DNA from: Diabrotica undecimpunctata | Taxonomy: Eukaryota; Arthropoda; Insecta; Coleoptera; Chrysomelidae | Direction: 5' to 3' | DNA length: 64,000 nt | Assembly (NCBI RefSeq): GCF_040954645.1 | Contig: NC_092810.1 | Location: 74,054,660-74,118,659 of the forward strand | Shown: piece after piece, positions 21,330-33,190 of the stretch | How the letters are laid out: every line of letters begins with the position of its first letter | How positions within the stretch are numbered: position 1 is the stretch's first letter | Program-made: the position numbers and the translations under genes | The notes under the pieces: generated by a model | What the model saw: only the letters and a program-made list of their open reading frames with translations | What the model was told of the DNA's origin: nothing | The model's database searches: none

Positions 21330-24300
21330 TGGCTTTCTCAATTATCCAGTGGAACCTACGAGGATATTACACTCGCCTTGAGATATTACAACAAATGATT
21401 AAAAAACTTACTCCATCCATACTTTGTTTACAGGAAACTCATTTTAAAAATACTAAAGTTCATAATTTAAAACACTACACATGCACATATAAAAATAGAG
21501 AAAATGTAGACCATGCTAGTGGTGGCGTAGCAATTTACACTCATTCATCCATCGATGTAGACATTCTTCAAATCAATACACAACTTGAAGCGGTCGCAAT
21601 TACTATCAAAGGGCCTATAAAAATGAACATATGTAATGTATACATTCCACCTACACAAAACCCAAGCAATAATGAAATCTCAGACTTGATTAAACAAATA
21701 CCTTCACCTCGTCTAATAGTTGGAGATTTTAATGCACATAATTACATATGGGGATCAAAAATAATTACTCCATTAGGTCGTAGAATCGAAATAATGTTGG
21801 ACAATTTTCAGTTAAACCTACTAAACGATGGAAGAAATACTCATTTTGACATTTCTACTGGTAAATCCTCTGCCATAGACCTTTCAATATGTGATCCAGC
21901 ATTATCAGCTACCTTATCTTGGGATGTACTTTCTGATTTAAATGATAGTGACCATTTTCCGATTGTAATAACAAATCCTGACAGTATACAATACTCTTAT
22001 AATGTTGAAAAATGGAATATCAAAAATGCAAATTGGCAAGAGTATTATAATCTAGTTTTAAATGAAATGAATGCATTACATGAAATTTTACAATCAAATA
22101 ATAATATTGATAGTCAAATTCAAGAGTTTTCCAATGTATTATTGAATGCTGCCGAAAAAGCCGTTGGTAAAATGAATTCTAAACAATTAAATTCGTCAGT
22201 CCCTTGGTGGAATTCTGAATGTCAAGAAGCTATTAAACTTTCAAAAACAGCATTAAATCGATTCAGGAAATATAATACACTTGAAAATAAATTAGAATTC
22301 AAACGACTAAAAGCACGAGCTAGATTTATAATTAAAAGAAGTAAACGTGAATCATGGAAAAAGTTTGTTTCAGAATTAAATTCATCTACACCAATTAATA
22401 AAGTATGGCAAATGATACGAAAGATATCCGGGAAAAATACCCCAAACCACATTAACTTCTTAGAAGAAAAACAAAAAATATACACTTCCCCTCTAGACAT
22501 AGCTAATATTCTAGCTAATAGTTTTGAAAGATTCTCAAGTGATAATGTTCTTCCTCCAGATTTTTTGACCAAAAAAGAGAAAGAGGAATCCAAAGGTATT
22601 GATATACCGCCTGATGACCTTTCTCCTTTAAATTATCCCATAACCATGGATGAATTAGAATACTCACTCAATAATACAAAAAACTCTTCTCCCGGTCCTG
22701 ATAACATTCCTGCAATATTTCTTCAAAAACTTCCTTCATCTGCAAAGAAACACTTGCTGAATATCTATAATAATATATGGAGATATAGCAAGTTTCCAAA
22801 AATCTGGAGTTCATCTATTGTCATCCCTATTTATAAACAAAATCAACCAAAATCTCTGTCACATTCATATAGACCTATTTCTCTAACTTGTGTAATGTGT
22901 AAAGTTCTCGAGAAAATCATATCCAACAGATTAATGTGGTTTTTAGAAAATAATAAATTACTTGCCCCGGAACAAAGCGGATTCCGAAAAAGTCGTTCAA
23001 CACTGGATAATCTTATTAGTTTAGAGTCTGAGATTCATGAAGCAATGGCATGTGGACAAAAATGTATCGCAGTATTTTTTGACATAACAAGAGCATACGA
23101 TACAGTTTGGCGACATGGTATTATTCAAACACTTAGTCGATGGGGAATAAAAGGTAATATAGCACAATTCATAAAAAATTTCCTATCTCATCGAACTTTT
23201 AATGTACGAGTTAACGGTACTTTATCTAATACAAAAATTCAAAAAAACGGAATTCCTCAAGGATCTAATTTAAGCGTCTCCCTATTTCTTATTGCAATAA
23301 ATAATATTATCTCCACTTGTGACTTACCAGTAAAAGCTAGACTCTTTGCAGATGACTTAATCATTTTTGTTAAGGGGATAAATGATAAAACCCTTCAGAC
23401 CCATCTACAGAAAGTGCTATGGAATCTCGAATTATGGACAAATTCCACAGGTCTTCAATTATCAACAACAAAATCAAAGGCTATGCTATTTTCAAAAAAA
23501 AGAAGTTATATCACTCCAGAATTAAAACTGTTTAATAAAGAAATAAAATATGTTGAGAAAATTAAATGTCTAGGCATGACATTTGACAACAGATTATCCT
23601 GGAACCACCACATTCATGATCTAAAAAGTACTTGTCAATCTGCACTTAACATTATAAAAACTGTTGCACACAACACGTGGGGAGCAGATAGTAAAACACT
23701 GACCCTTATGTACAAGTCATTGATCAGGTCCAAACTCGACTACGCTTGTATTATTTATGATTCAGCAAAACCATATATCATAAAACAACTCGATCGAATA
23801 CAAAATAGTGCTTTGCGAACTATACTAGGTGCTTTTTATACTAGCCCTACTGAAAGTTTACACTGTGAAGCTGGAGAAGTCCCCCTGGAATTCCGAAGAA
23901 AACAACTTTCACTAACATATGCGGCATCAATACAGGCAAATTCTATGAATCCTGTTAATCACTATGTAAATTCAGACCGTTTTAGGAATATCTTTAAAAC
24001 TCATGCTAGGCTTGACCTTCCTTTTTATGAAAGGGTAAATAGATACCTCAATGAACTTGAATTCAAATTTCAAGATATCTATTGTATACCCGATATTAAC
24101 ACTGTTCCCCCTTGGACTGTTCCCATCCCATCTATCAATACCAAACTCTCCATATATAAAAAAGCAGATAACCATCCCAAAGCATTATATCAATATGTCC
24201 TCCAAGAATTCAAGACATACAGTAACCATACACTTATATATACCGATGCCTCTAAAACTATAGATGGAGTGGGAGCAGCATTTATGTCTAATGAAACAAA

Positions 24301-25033
24301 AATATTAATGAAACTCCCTAAATTAACATCCATTTACACAGCCGAATTAACTGCTATTCTCAATGCAATAAATTTTGTGGTAGAAAATAGTATCAAAAAC
24401 CCTGTCATTATTACGGATTCCCTAAGTTCTGTAATTGCCCTAAATAACTTATATCCTAGTCATCCAAGTCTACTACTTATTAAATCAGCACTAAGCCAAC
24501 TGCAAACTATGAACATAAATGTCAACTTTGTATGGATTCCTTCCCATATTGGAATTGCTGGTAACGAAGAAGTAGATTCCTTGGCAAAACTAGCAATCTC
24601 GAGTCCGGAAGCTGTAGAAATCAGAAGCATTCCACATCTAGATATAAAACCTATAATCAAGAACTTAATAATCAATGATTGGCAGACCAAGTGGAATCAG
24701 TCAACATCCAAACTACGAGAAGTAAAACATTCCATATTACCTTGGAAATCAACCCCCAATAAGCGTAAACATCAAACCATCCTATCTCGTCTGAGAATAG
24801 GCCACACCGCCATCACCCATAAACATCTGCTAGAGAGTGAATTAAAACCAAAGTGCAACATATGTGATATTGTGCTCAGTGTTCGCCATATTTTACTGGA
24901 GTGTCCTTTATATCACATGGAGAGACTTCAATATAAATTACAAGATACCTTACAGGCAATATTAAGTGACGGAACTGATATGAAAAATTTGACATCATAC
25001 TTACATTCCATAAATGTACTAAATAAACTGTAA
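21329..25033 (+). CDS. LINE ORF2: endonuclease, reverse transcriptase, RNase H
   Basis: A 1,234-residue polyprotein. Residues 1-230 form an APE-type endonuclease with QWNLRGY, LQETH, GDFNAHN, SAIDLSIC and SDHFPI, covering the metal-binding and catalytic positions. RT spans about 450-760: SYRPISLTCVMCKVLEK, SGFRKSRSTLDNL, FFDITRAYDTVW (motif A), GIPQGSNLS and FADD (motif C, about residue 673). RNase H lies at about 965-1085, starting YTDASKTIDG, with ELTAILNA, ITDS and WIPSHIGIAGNEEVD. A C-terminal CNIC...H...C finger sits at about 1177-1193. It nicks the target and copies its own RNA by target-primed reverse transcription. Complete and uninterrupted. Confidence 0.95.
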   Translation: MAFSIIQWNLRGYYTRLEILQQMIKKLTPSILCLQETHFKNTKVHNLKHYTCTYKNRENVDHASGGVAIYTHSSIDVDILQINTQLEAVAITIKGPIKMNICNVYIPPTQNPSNNEISDLIKQIPSPRLIVGDFNAHNYIWGSKIITPLGRRIEIMLDNFQLNLLNDGRNTHFDISTGKSSAIDLSICDPALSATLSWDVLSDLNDSDHFPIVITNPDSIQYSYNVEKWNIKNANWQEYYNLVLNEMNALHEILQSNNNIDSQIQEFSNVLLNAAEKAVGKMNSKQLNSSVPWWNSECQEAIKLSKTALNRFRKYNTLENKLEFKRLKARARFIIKRSKRESWKKFVSELNSSTPINKVWQMIRKISGKNTPNHINFLEEKQKIYTSPLDIANILANSFERFSSDNVLPPDFLTKKEKEESKGIDIPPDDLSPLNYPITMDELEYSLNNTKNSSPGPDNIPAIFLQKLPSSAKKHLLNIYNNIWRYSKFPKIWSSSIVIPIYKQNQPKSLSHSYRPISLTCVMCKVLEKIISNRLMWFLENNKLLAPEQSGFRKSRSTLDNLISLESEIHEAMACGQKCIAVFFDITRAYDTVWRHGIIQTLSRWGIKGNIAQFIKNFLSHRTFNVRVNGTLSNTKIQKNGIPQGSNLSVSLFLIAINNIISTCDLPVKARLFADDLIIFVKGINDKTLQTHLQKVLWNLELWTNSTGLQLSTTKSKAMLFSKKRSYITPELKLFNKEIKYVEKIKCLGMTFDNRLSWNHHIHDLKSTCQSALNIIKTVAHNTWGADSKTLTLMYKSLIRSKLDYACIIYDSAKPYIIKQLDRIQNSALRTILGAFYTSPTESLHCEAGEVPLEFRRKQLSLTYAASIQANSMNPVNHYVNSDRFRNIFKTHARLDLPFYERVNRYLNELEFKFQDIYCIPDINTVPPWTVPIPSINTKLSIYKKADNHPKALYQYVLQEFKTYSNHTLIYTDASKTIDGVGAAFMSNETKILMKLPKLTSIYTAELTAILNAINFVVENSIKNPVIITDSLSSVIALNNLYPSHPSLLLIKSALSQLQTMNINVNFVWIPSHIGIAGNEEVDSLAKLAISSPEAVEIRSIPHLDIKPIIKNLIINDWQTKWNQSTSKLREVKHSILPWKSTPNKRKHQTILSRLRIGHTAITHKHLLESELKPKCNICDIVLSVRHILLECPLYHMERLQYKLQDTLQAILSDGTDMKNLTSYLHSINVLNKL

Positions 25034-25100
25034 AACTCTAAATTGTACAACGCCAATGACCCTATGAGGTTGAGGCATAAATAAATAAAAAAAAAAAAAA

Positions 25101-28100
25101 AATTGCTTGGATTTATTTGTTATACCTAATCTTTCTACTGCACTTTTACTGTCTGTAAATATTACACAGTTCTTCATTTCGTTTGTCAAAGCGTGAGAAA
25201 GAGCAAACTTTAAACCCAGCATTTCGGATGTGTAGATGGTGGCTTCATCAGGTAACTTATATTTATGCTGTAGTCCAGAATTCTGTTGGTATATTGCGCA
25301 AGCAGTGTTATTTCCTTTTTTTGAACCATCAGTAAATATATAATAATAATTAGGCCATTTCTTCTGAATTTCTGCGTTAAACATGGGGCCTTGGACATCA
25401 TTGAGAAATTCTGTCTTGATTTTTATTGAGAACAGTACATGAGGCTTTTCAGTATAAACTGGTGGAAGATGACCCTTATAAAGTACCTCTTTGAATTTAG
25501 ACAGATTTCTATAGCTTACCGCCACGAGTGGAGATTTTTTCTTAAACCAATACCTTTTAGTCAAATCTAAAACAGCCAGATTGTGTATATCTTTAAGAAA
25601 TACTTGGTCTCTGCTAATGGTACGAGCTATATATTTGTCGGTAAGATACTGCCTCCGTAAATTCAATGGCGGTTCAACAGCTTCAATTTCCATTACATTA
25701 ATTGGTGTAGATTTCAGATACCCAAGGCACAAGCGTAGGCACTTATTTTTCTGTACCTCAATTTTTGTTAAATGGGTGTTCGATGCGTTTCCATACAAGT
25801 GGCAGCTATAATCGAAAACTGGTCGTATCATAGATCGATAAAACATTAAACTAATGTTGGGATCTGCACCCCAGTTTGTTTTACAGAAAGCTCTTAGGAT
25901 ATTCATAGTTTTTTCGGTTTTTTTAATGATATGATGAATATGGTCTTTCCACAAAAGTTTTCTGTCTAAATAAGTTCCCAGGTATTTGATACAGTTTTTA
26001 ATTGGAAGTTTGAATTGACCACAACTTATATATCCTTCTGGAATTCTATGTTTTCTAGAAAAGAAGCAGATTTCTGTTTTGGATTCTGATAATGTTAATC
26101 CATTTGATTGATAATATGCATGTATTGTTGATATAGCTGTTGTTAAATTATTTTTAGAAACATCGATTGATTTGTCTGATGAATAGAGTACCACATCATC
26201 TGCAAATTGTAGTATTTTTGTGTTAATAGGAACAATGACTTCTAAATCTATATTATATAAAATATATAAAAGTGGACTTAAAATACTTCCTTGCGGCAGG
26301 CCTATATTGGACAGTCGAGGAGAAAAAAATTTCTCATTGATTTTTAAGTAAATCAATCTCTCTGAGTACAAAGTTTTCAAAAAGGATGTTATACCTATAG
26401 GTATCCCGACTGACAATAACTTTTGTTCAAGGATATCCAAATTTATATTATCAAAAGCAGATGATACGTCCAGAAATGCAGCTGCAGTAGATGAGTTTTC
26501 CGTGAAATTGACTTGAACTGTTGTTACGAGAGCAGTTATGGCATCTTGCGTGGATTTGAACTTGCGAAAACCAAATTGGGAGTGTGGGAGAATGTCATTA
26601 AATTCTAACCAATGCTCTAATCTATTTTTAATTAGTCTTTCCAGGGTTTTAAGAAGACAAGAAGCTAGAGATATTGGGCGATATGAATTGTAATCGTCAT
26701 CACGTTTGCCAGGTTTTCTTATAGGTATTATAATATACTCCTTCCAGCTTTCTGGAATTGGTGCTTGTTTCTGCCAAATATTATTTAGAATATGAAGTAG
26801 ATGGATTTTATGTTCATTTGTCAGGTTAGAAATCATAGAATAAGATATATTGTCTTTACCAGGAGCAGTATTGTTATTTTGTTTGAGGACCCTTCTTAGT
26901 TCCCATAGATAGAACGGACGATCTAAGCAAAGGTTATCTCTAGAAACAGTGGCTATGGAGTTGGTAATATCATTCGGAACCCAATCTGGAGAAATTTTTT
27001 GGTAAAACTCTGTTATCCATGGTTCGTCCGGGTCAATAGGCAATTTATTGGATTGTTTGCGATTTTTGAAGCAATTTACTTTCCTCCATACCTCCTTGAT
27101 GGGAGTATTTTGATTCAAACTTTCACAATACTCCCTCCAGTTTTTCCTTTTCTTCTCCTTAAAGGTTTTCTTCGCTAATGCGTCCATCTTTTTGTATTCT
27201 ATTAGGTTACTTATTGTGGGATTTTGCTTATATTTAATATAAGTTAATTTTCTGCGTCGGGCTGTTTCCTGGCACGTTTTGTCCCACCAAGGTTTTGGAA
27301 TGTGATGTTTGTTGGTAATATTCGTGTATTGTGGTATTGCTGTATTGGCTGAGAAGTAGAAGTTTTCAATTAGATCACCATACGTCCTGGGTTGGTTTAG
27401 AGATGTAAAGAGTGATGAATACAAATTCCAATCTGCTTTGTTGAAATTCCAGATTTTGTGTAGTCTCTGGGTTTCTTTTCCCTTTGGGTGATAAATTGAA
27501 AAGATAATGGGTAGGTGGTTTGATCCATGGGGATCTTGTAAAACATTCCAATTCAGTAGCGCTATAATATCTTGAGTACATATTGTGAGGTCTATTGCAG
27601 ATGCTCGTGAATGTGTGGTTAAAGGAACAAGGGTGGGTGAACCGTCATTTAAAAATACAAGGTTACACTGCTCGATAGCATCCAACAATGATTTTCCAGA
27701 TATGTCATCAACTTCACAGCCCCATGCGACATTGTGCGCGTTAAAGTCACCTCCCAAAATAAAGGGTTTTGGTATAATTTTAAAAAAGGATAGCCATTGC
27801 TGTGTTGTAGTTTTGTTTTTCGGTTCATTATATAGGGATACAAGATGAATGGTTTTATTTGTTGATGGTAGTTTAAAGGAAATACATGTGTATGTAATAG
27901 GAATATTTATGTTAAATCTAATTTCTTGACATTTAATATTTGTTTTCAATAAAATAGCTGACCCACCATATCCATCTATACGATCTGTTCTAAAGCAATT
28001 AAAGTTTTTAAAGTTATAATACAAACCAGGCTTAAACCATGTCTCCGATAATAAGGCAATATGAATTTGATTTTGATGGAGTAAAAATTCTAAATTTACT

Positions 28101-28135
28101 TTATTTGAAACTGCCGAACGACAGTTCCATTGCAA
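25101..28135 (-). pseudogene. LINE ORF2, 5' part (endonuclease and reverse transcriptase)
   Basis: Starts at 28135 with MQWNCRS, the beginning of an APE-type endonuclease. Endonuclease motifs LLSETW, GGDFNAHN, SAIDLTIC and SNHLPI are all present. The reverse transcriptase shows YRPISLASCLLKTLE, GFRKFKSTQDA, FLDVSSAFDNI, GLPQGSILSPLLY and the catalytic FADD. RNase H begins with FTDGSKKGN and ends at the nested insertion. ORF2 would total about 1,215 residues with the piece at 19079-19691. It is disrupted only by the insertion. Confidence 0.9.
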
Positions 28136-28152
28136 AACATTTAATTTTGAGT

Positions 28153-29679
28153 TTAGGTCTGCGAATTTGATAACACATCTGGATTTACATGTTTACTAAT
28201 TAGTTGGATGATTTCTGATTTAGAAACATTTAAATTATTTGTTTGTTGTAGAGAATTAACAATTTTCATAACCAATTCTAAAATTACATTAATTATACTA
28301 GGATCTAGGACCTCTGACTGTCGATCTGTGATAATTGTTTTTTTGTATTGAGGGCTACTTAATATTCCTCCCGAAGTACTGGGAACATTAACCTGAGAAA
28401 TAATCTCTTTTCTGATCTGTTCAGATGGATCAGGAGTATTTGGCCTTGGCCTTTTATTAGATTTATCTTTTAATTCGTTTGAGTTACTGTTATAAAGCAA
28501 ATGGAAAGCAAATTGTTTTCTAGAGGAGTTGACTTTTGGAATATTCTGAACAGAAGTAGAGGAAGAACTAGAATGTAAATAGGTAGAAGAAGTGGGTTGA
28601 ACAAGTAAGTCAAATGGATGGCTCGTATTGCTTTTATTTAAAATATCTGCATAGGAAGTTTTGGGAACCTGTTTATTGGCATCAAAAAAGCTTATGTTGG
28701 AAAAACTCATAGCTTCCTTAATTAATTTTTGTCTCTTAAACTCTGGACACACTGATAAATTTGTTGTATAGTGATTTCCTTGGCAACTGAAACATTTTGG
28801 GATATAGTCATTTATTTGGCATTCTTTTGTATTATGTGACTCTTGGCATTTACCACATCTTGGGCGACCTTTACACTGACTACCTAAATGCCCATATCTG
28901 AGGCAATTAAAACATATTAAAACTTTTTGTGTATAGTGTTCAACCTCTTTAATAACTTTATTTATTGAAATATAACGCGGCAATATCTGAGATTTAAAGG
29001 AAACAATACACGATTTTGTGGGAACGTAAATTATTTTTTTTGAATCATTTTCAATTACTTCCTGTTTGCGTTTAATTCGCCGAACGTTTACAATTTCAAA
29101 GTTACAATGACTATCATATTGTTTAATTTTTGATTTTACATATTCTTCAGAAAATTCGGTATCAATATCTCTAATTATCCCTTGTCGGAACAGAATGAAT
29201 TTAGGTATATACAATTCTAAGTTATTTTTAACAAATACTGATGAATTTTTTTGATTTATTAAATAATTTGCATTTTTGTAGTCTGTTAATTTAATCCTAA
29301 TTCTATTACGACCAATAGAATCAATATTTGTAATTTTTGAGTCCAATTCAGGAAACGCAGAAAGAATAATGTCACCAACTCTTAAAGCATTTATCTTACC
29401 GGTGAAAGATCCCGAGAAATTTTCTACGTAAACATGATATGGTCCGGTATCTTTATTTGTATATAAATAAACCTGTCTATTATTTACCTTCTCATTAACG
29501 TTAGAACCATTATCGTTTTTTCCCAAAGAATTAGACATTAAATTAGTACTTACATTCTGGTTCTCTTGTTTTTGTGAAATTGTTTCCATATTTGTAAATT
29601 CCATCATACCAACCTGATTTTCATCTTTATCATAAGGGGGAGGGTCGGGGGGCTTGCTGCCCCCATTTAATTCACTCAT
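28153..29679 (-). CDS. LINE ORF1 (Gag-like RNA-binding protein), minus strand
   Basis: A 508-residue open frame whose stop lies 17 bp before the ORF2 start. It has three CCHC-like knuckles in a row: CFNCLRYGHLGSQC at about residue 250, then CGKCQESHNTKEC and a looser CFSCQGNHYTTNLSVC. This is the typical ORF1 layout of I- and Jockey-group LINEs. The N-terminal part is polar; a Ser-rich linker and basic NKRPRPN stretch follow the knuckles. It would bind the LINE RNA and chaperone reverse transcription. No stop or frameshift seen. Confidence 0.9.
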   Translation of the reverse strand: MSELNGGSKPPDPPPYDKDENQVGMMEFTNMETISQKQENQNVSTNLMSNSLGKNDNGSNVNEKVNNRQVYLYTNKDTGPYHVYVENFSGSFTGKINALRVGDIILSAFPELDSKITNIDSIGRNRIRIKLTDYKNANYLINQKNSSVFVKNNLELYIPKFILFRQGIIRDIDTEFSEEYVKSKIKQYDSHCNFEIVNVRRIKRKQEVIENDSKKIIYVPTKSCIVSFKSQILPRYISINKVIKEVEHYTQKVLICFNCLRYGHLGSQCKGRPRCGKCQESHNTKECQINDYIPKCFSCQGNHYTTNLSVCPEFKRQKLIKEAMSFSNISFFDANKQVPKTSYADILNKSNTSHPFDLLVQPTSSTYLHSSSSSTSVQNIPKVNSSRKQFAFHLLYNSNSNELKDKSNKRPRPNTPDPSEQIRKEIISQVNVPSTSGGILSSPQYKKTIITDRQSEVLDPSIINVILELVMKIVNSLQQTNNLNVSKSEIIQLISKHVNPDVLSNSQT

Positions 29680-29839
29680 CTTTATGAAAAAACACCTATA
29701 GTTTCACCAAAATTAATTGTTTATCGCAAAACAACAAAACAAATAGGAAAAAAGTTTTGTTATCGATACTATTAACGCCGATAATTTACACACGTCCGAT
29801 CGATTTGAATTCTACCGAAAAACTGAAAAAGGAATGTTA

Positions 29840-30747
29840 GATATATACGAATTGATCCGTCCCCATCTTTAGATCGCTTGTTTTAAAAATAATAACAAAG
29901 TCTGGCTCTATACTTGAGAAAAGCGAAAGGGTTGCTCTACCAAGTAACAGCAGTTCCGGGAAGATCCATACATTAATAGGGAGAAGATTAACGATGTCAC
30001 CTACCGAATAAACAAGATTCCGAGGAGAATACCGATAATAGTACAGCATAACGGGCTGGCGCTATTTAAAGCAGGATACGACGTCGACGAAGTAGAAGCA
30101 AGCCAAGTCTAAGAAGTACCTGATCTCATGTTTGAGGAATTTAAAGGGGCATATGAAGGTACCAGTAAAGTAAGACATGGTGTTTATCGTTCTTACTCGA
30201 CGCAATGAGTACAAGAAAGATGGTAATTTATATGAGTAAATTGTTGATGCATAGTGGAATATAAATATTCCCAGCATCGCTCTTAATAGCTTGATTAAGC
30301 GTGAGTATACAGTTTACTTTAATTGCTATCGACACATTTAACTTCACATGGTGTTTCCACTAAAAAAACAAGATGTGTTCCCATTTCCAGGTGACTACTC
30401 AGTATACCATTCCAGCTAGTACTCAAGACGCACAAGGATTAGTATCACTTTTTCGATAGAAGTTTGGTCGAATTGCAGAACTTTAATGCTAGCTACCAGC
30501 TTCAGGAAAAGCTTGTAAACTCTAAGATAGATCACGTTTTCTTTTCTCTCTGGTAACAAAAGACACTGCCCATGTCCAATCCACCTATTAAGATATCTGG
30601 GAAACATTACTTTAATTAAGGTAGCATGTGCTGGAATCCAACGTGCAAAAGTTAACAATGTCAAAGCTAGAATACCGTTAGTTGGATTGGAGGGTTGTCC
30701 AAAATATGGTGGAGGAAATCTTTAAAGACAACAAAGTCTAGATACTA
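29840..30747 (+). pseudogene. Decayed Ty3/gypsy copy, right piece, with macrodomain remnant
   Basis: It resumes exactly where 18665 left off and aligns to about 59505-60290 of the young element: the integrase tail (GPY/F-like region), linker and macrodomain-homologous stretch. Fragments such as RKFGRIAEL-like and EEIFKDN remain readable between stops. A 160-bp insertion sits at 30186-30345. The alignment ends where the GATA array begins. It shows that the extra Pol domain was already present in an old member of the family. Confidence 0.85.
30186..30345. mobile_element. 160-bp insertion with 11-bp target duplication in the decayed gypsy copy
   Basis: ACATGGTGTTT stands at 30175-30185 and again at 30346-30356, while the young gypsy element has one corresponding copy and no insert. 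The insert has no poly(A), no clear terminal inverted repeat and no open frame. It could be a very short 5'-truncated retroposon or a MITE. Confidence 0.65.
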
Positions 30748-30748
30748 A

Positions 30749-31697
<949 letters not shown>

Positions 31698-33190
31698 TTA
31701 TATAACTGTAAGTTACAACAAGGTTTACAGCAAGTCAAAACTAAAATTATAAATATTAAACATTACCAAAAAATGGAAACAATATATTAAAAATATTTAA
31801 CATAATAAAATACATAAAAACGTACAATATAGACATATAATTAAATAATATTAAATTTGGTTATGTTGGAGCTTGAGCATTCACAGATATACTCTCGTAA
31901 TATTCACCTAATGTATAAGGACACAGACAGTAGATGACTTCCTACTTATTATAAATGTCGATAGGGTACTACAAACTGTTTCTTATTTCTTGTGTTGTGT
32001 GTGAGTGAATATCACTGTTACATAAAAAAGTTCTTTTATTTTATGAAATGGTATCAATAATTCCAAAATGTAAATTTCATACACTGTTAATGTATTTAAA
32101 TCTCTAAATAGGTTTTTACAAGACCAACCATACGGAACATCTGCAATACATCTGACAATAAGCTTTTGAGCCTTGAAAACGTCCTTTATACTAGCAAAGC
32201 CACCCCAGACAGTTATACCGTAACCCATTGCCGATTGTACCTCAGAAAAATAAAAAAGACGAAGGTGTTGCAGACTAAGTATTTTACCCAAAATTTCTCA
32301 ATTGATAACATTTATTAGAATTAAGTTTTTTACATACATTCCAACATAAGTCTTAAAAGATAAATGAGAGTCGAAAGTCACTCCTAAAAACTTCACATCA
32401 CTAAAACTCAAAATACCCTCAACATTATTGATGGACATACTTAAATCAGGTTTAGTAGTTTAGTATAAAAATTTAGTTTTGTGCACATTGAACAGAATCG
32501 ACTAATTACTGGACCAATCAGAGAAGGTCTTCAGTGAGTTTGTTATTTTATCTCGTAAAAAATGTATACCTTTATCGCGATATAGCATTGGTAGTGCATT
32601 AATATACAAAATAAATAGTATCGGGCCCAATATGGAGCCCTGTGGTACTCCATTTTTATTATGAATCGGATTGGACATTGAAATCTTAAAGTTGTTTTTC
32701 ACTCTATTTGGTGCCGGTCTTTCAGATAGGAACCAAATCAAGTATGGGCAACTCTCCTAACACAATATCTCTACAATCTATGGAGGAGTACATCGTGTTG
32801 CACACGATCAAAAGCACGACTGAGTTTACAAAAAATGGCAATTAGATTTTTACTGTTTTCAATTGAGATTAAGGCTTCCTTATAGAAACAGTTAATAGCT
32901 GTGGAAGTAGAAAATTTATTTCGAAATCCATGTTGATGCTTTTTGATAATTTGCTTGATATCTAAAAATAATAAAAGTTGTTTCAGGATTGCATATTCAA
33001 TAATCTTAGATACCACAGATGAAACAGACAATGGTCGAAAATTTGACATTAATTCAGGATCACCTTGTTTTAATACCAGTGAAATGAAAGGAAAAGCAAT
33101 GGTGCGGTAGATGTCTACTACACAAAAAAGTACCATGTTATTTCTCTTATAGATGTGCATAATATAATGAACAGCATCATTCATTGCTAC
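31698..33190 (-). pseudogene. LINE relic (Jockey/CR1-like RT), minus strand
   Basis: Pieces in order from 33184 to 31983: SNFRPLSVSSVVSKIIEYAI, QHGFRNKFSTSTA, FCKLSRAFDRVQHDVL (motif A), then NGVPQGSILGPILFILYINAL (motif B) and a later part with YGITVWGG and QKLIVRCIADVPY that follows RT in Jockey/CR1-type elements. Frameshifts separate the pieces; motif C is lost. 5'-truncated at about 33190, with the endonuclease missing. The 3' end joins the GATA array. Confidence 0.8.

Larger units (their letters stand above)
19706..25100 (+). mobile_element. Full-length LINE (RNase H-bearing, I-group type), plus strand
   Basis: About 5.4 kb, bounded by the exact 14-bp duplication AATTGCTTGGATTT (19692-19705 and 25101-25114) and ending in an A-rich tail (25081-25100). 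It has a 325-bp 5' UTR, ORF1 and ORF2 overlapping as TAATG, and a short 3' UTR. No lesion is visible, so this is a candidate active element. It is nested in ORF2 of the minus-strand LINE and is therefore the youngest of that stack. Confidence 0.95.
18666..29826 (-). mobile_element. LINE (I-group type, RNase H-bearing), minus strand, split by a second LINE
   Basis: The poly(A) tail appears as the T run at 18666-18687. The element is bounded by the 13-bp duplication AAAAGGAATGTTA (18653-18665 and 29827-29839). Without the nested insertion it is about 5.7 kb with a short 5' UTR (29680-29826), ORF1, ORF2 and a T-rich (A-rich on its own strand) 3' UTR at 18690-19078. Apart from the nested LINE both reading frames are uninterrupted, so it was intact when it was hit. 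Confidence 0.9.
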
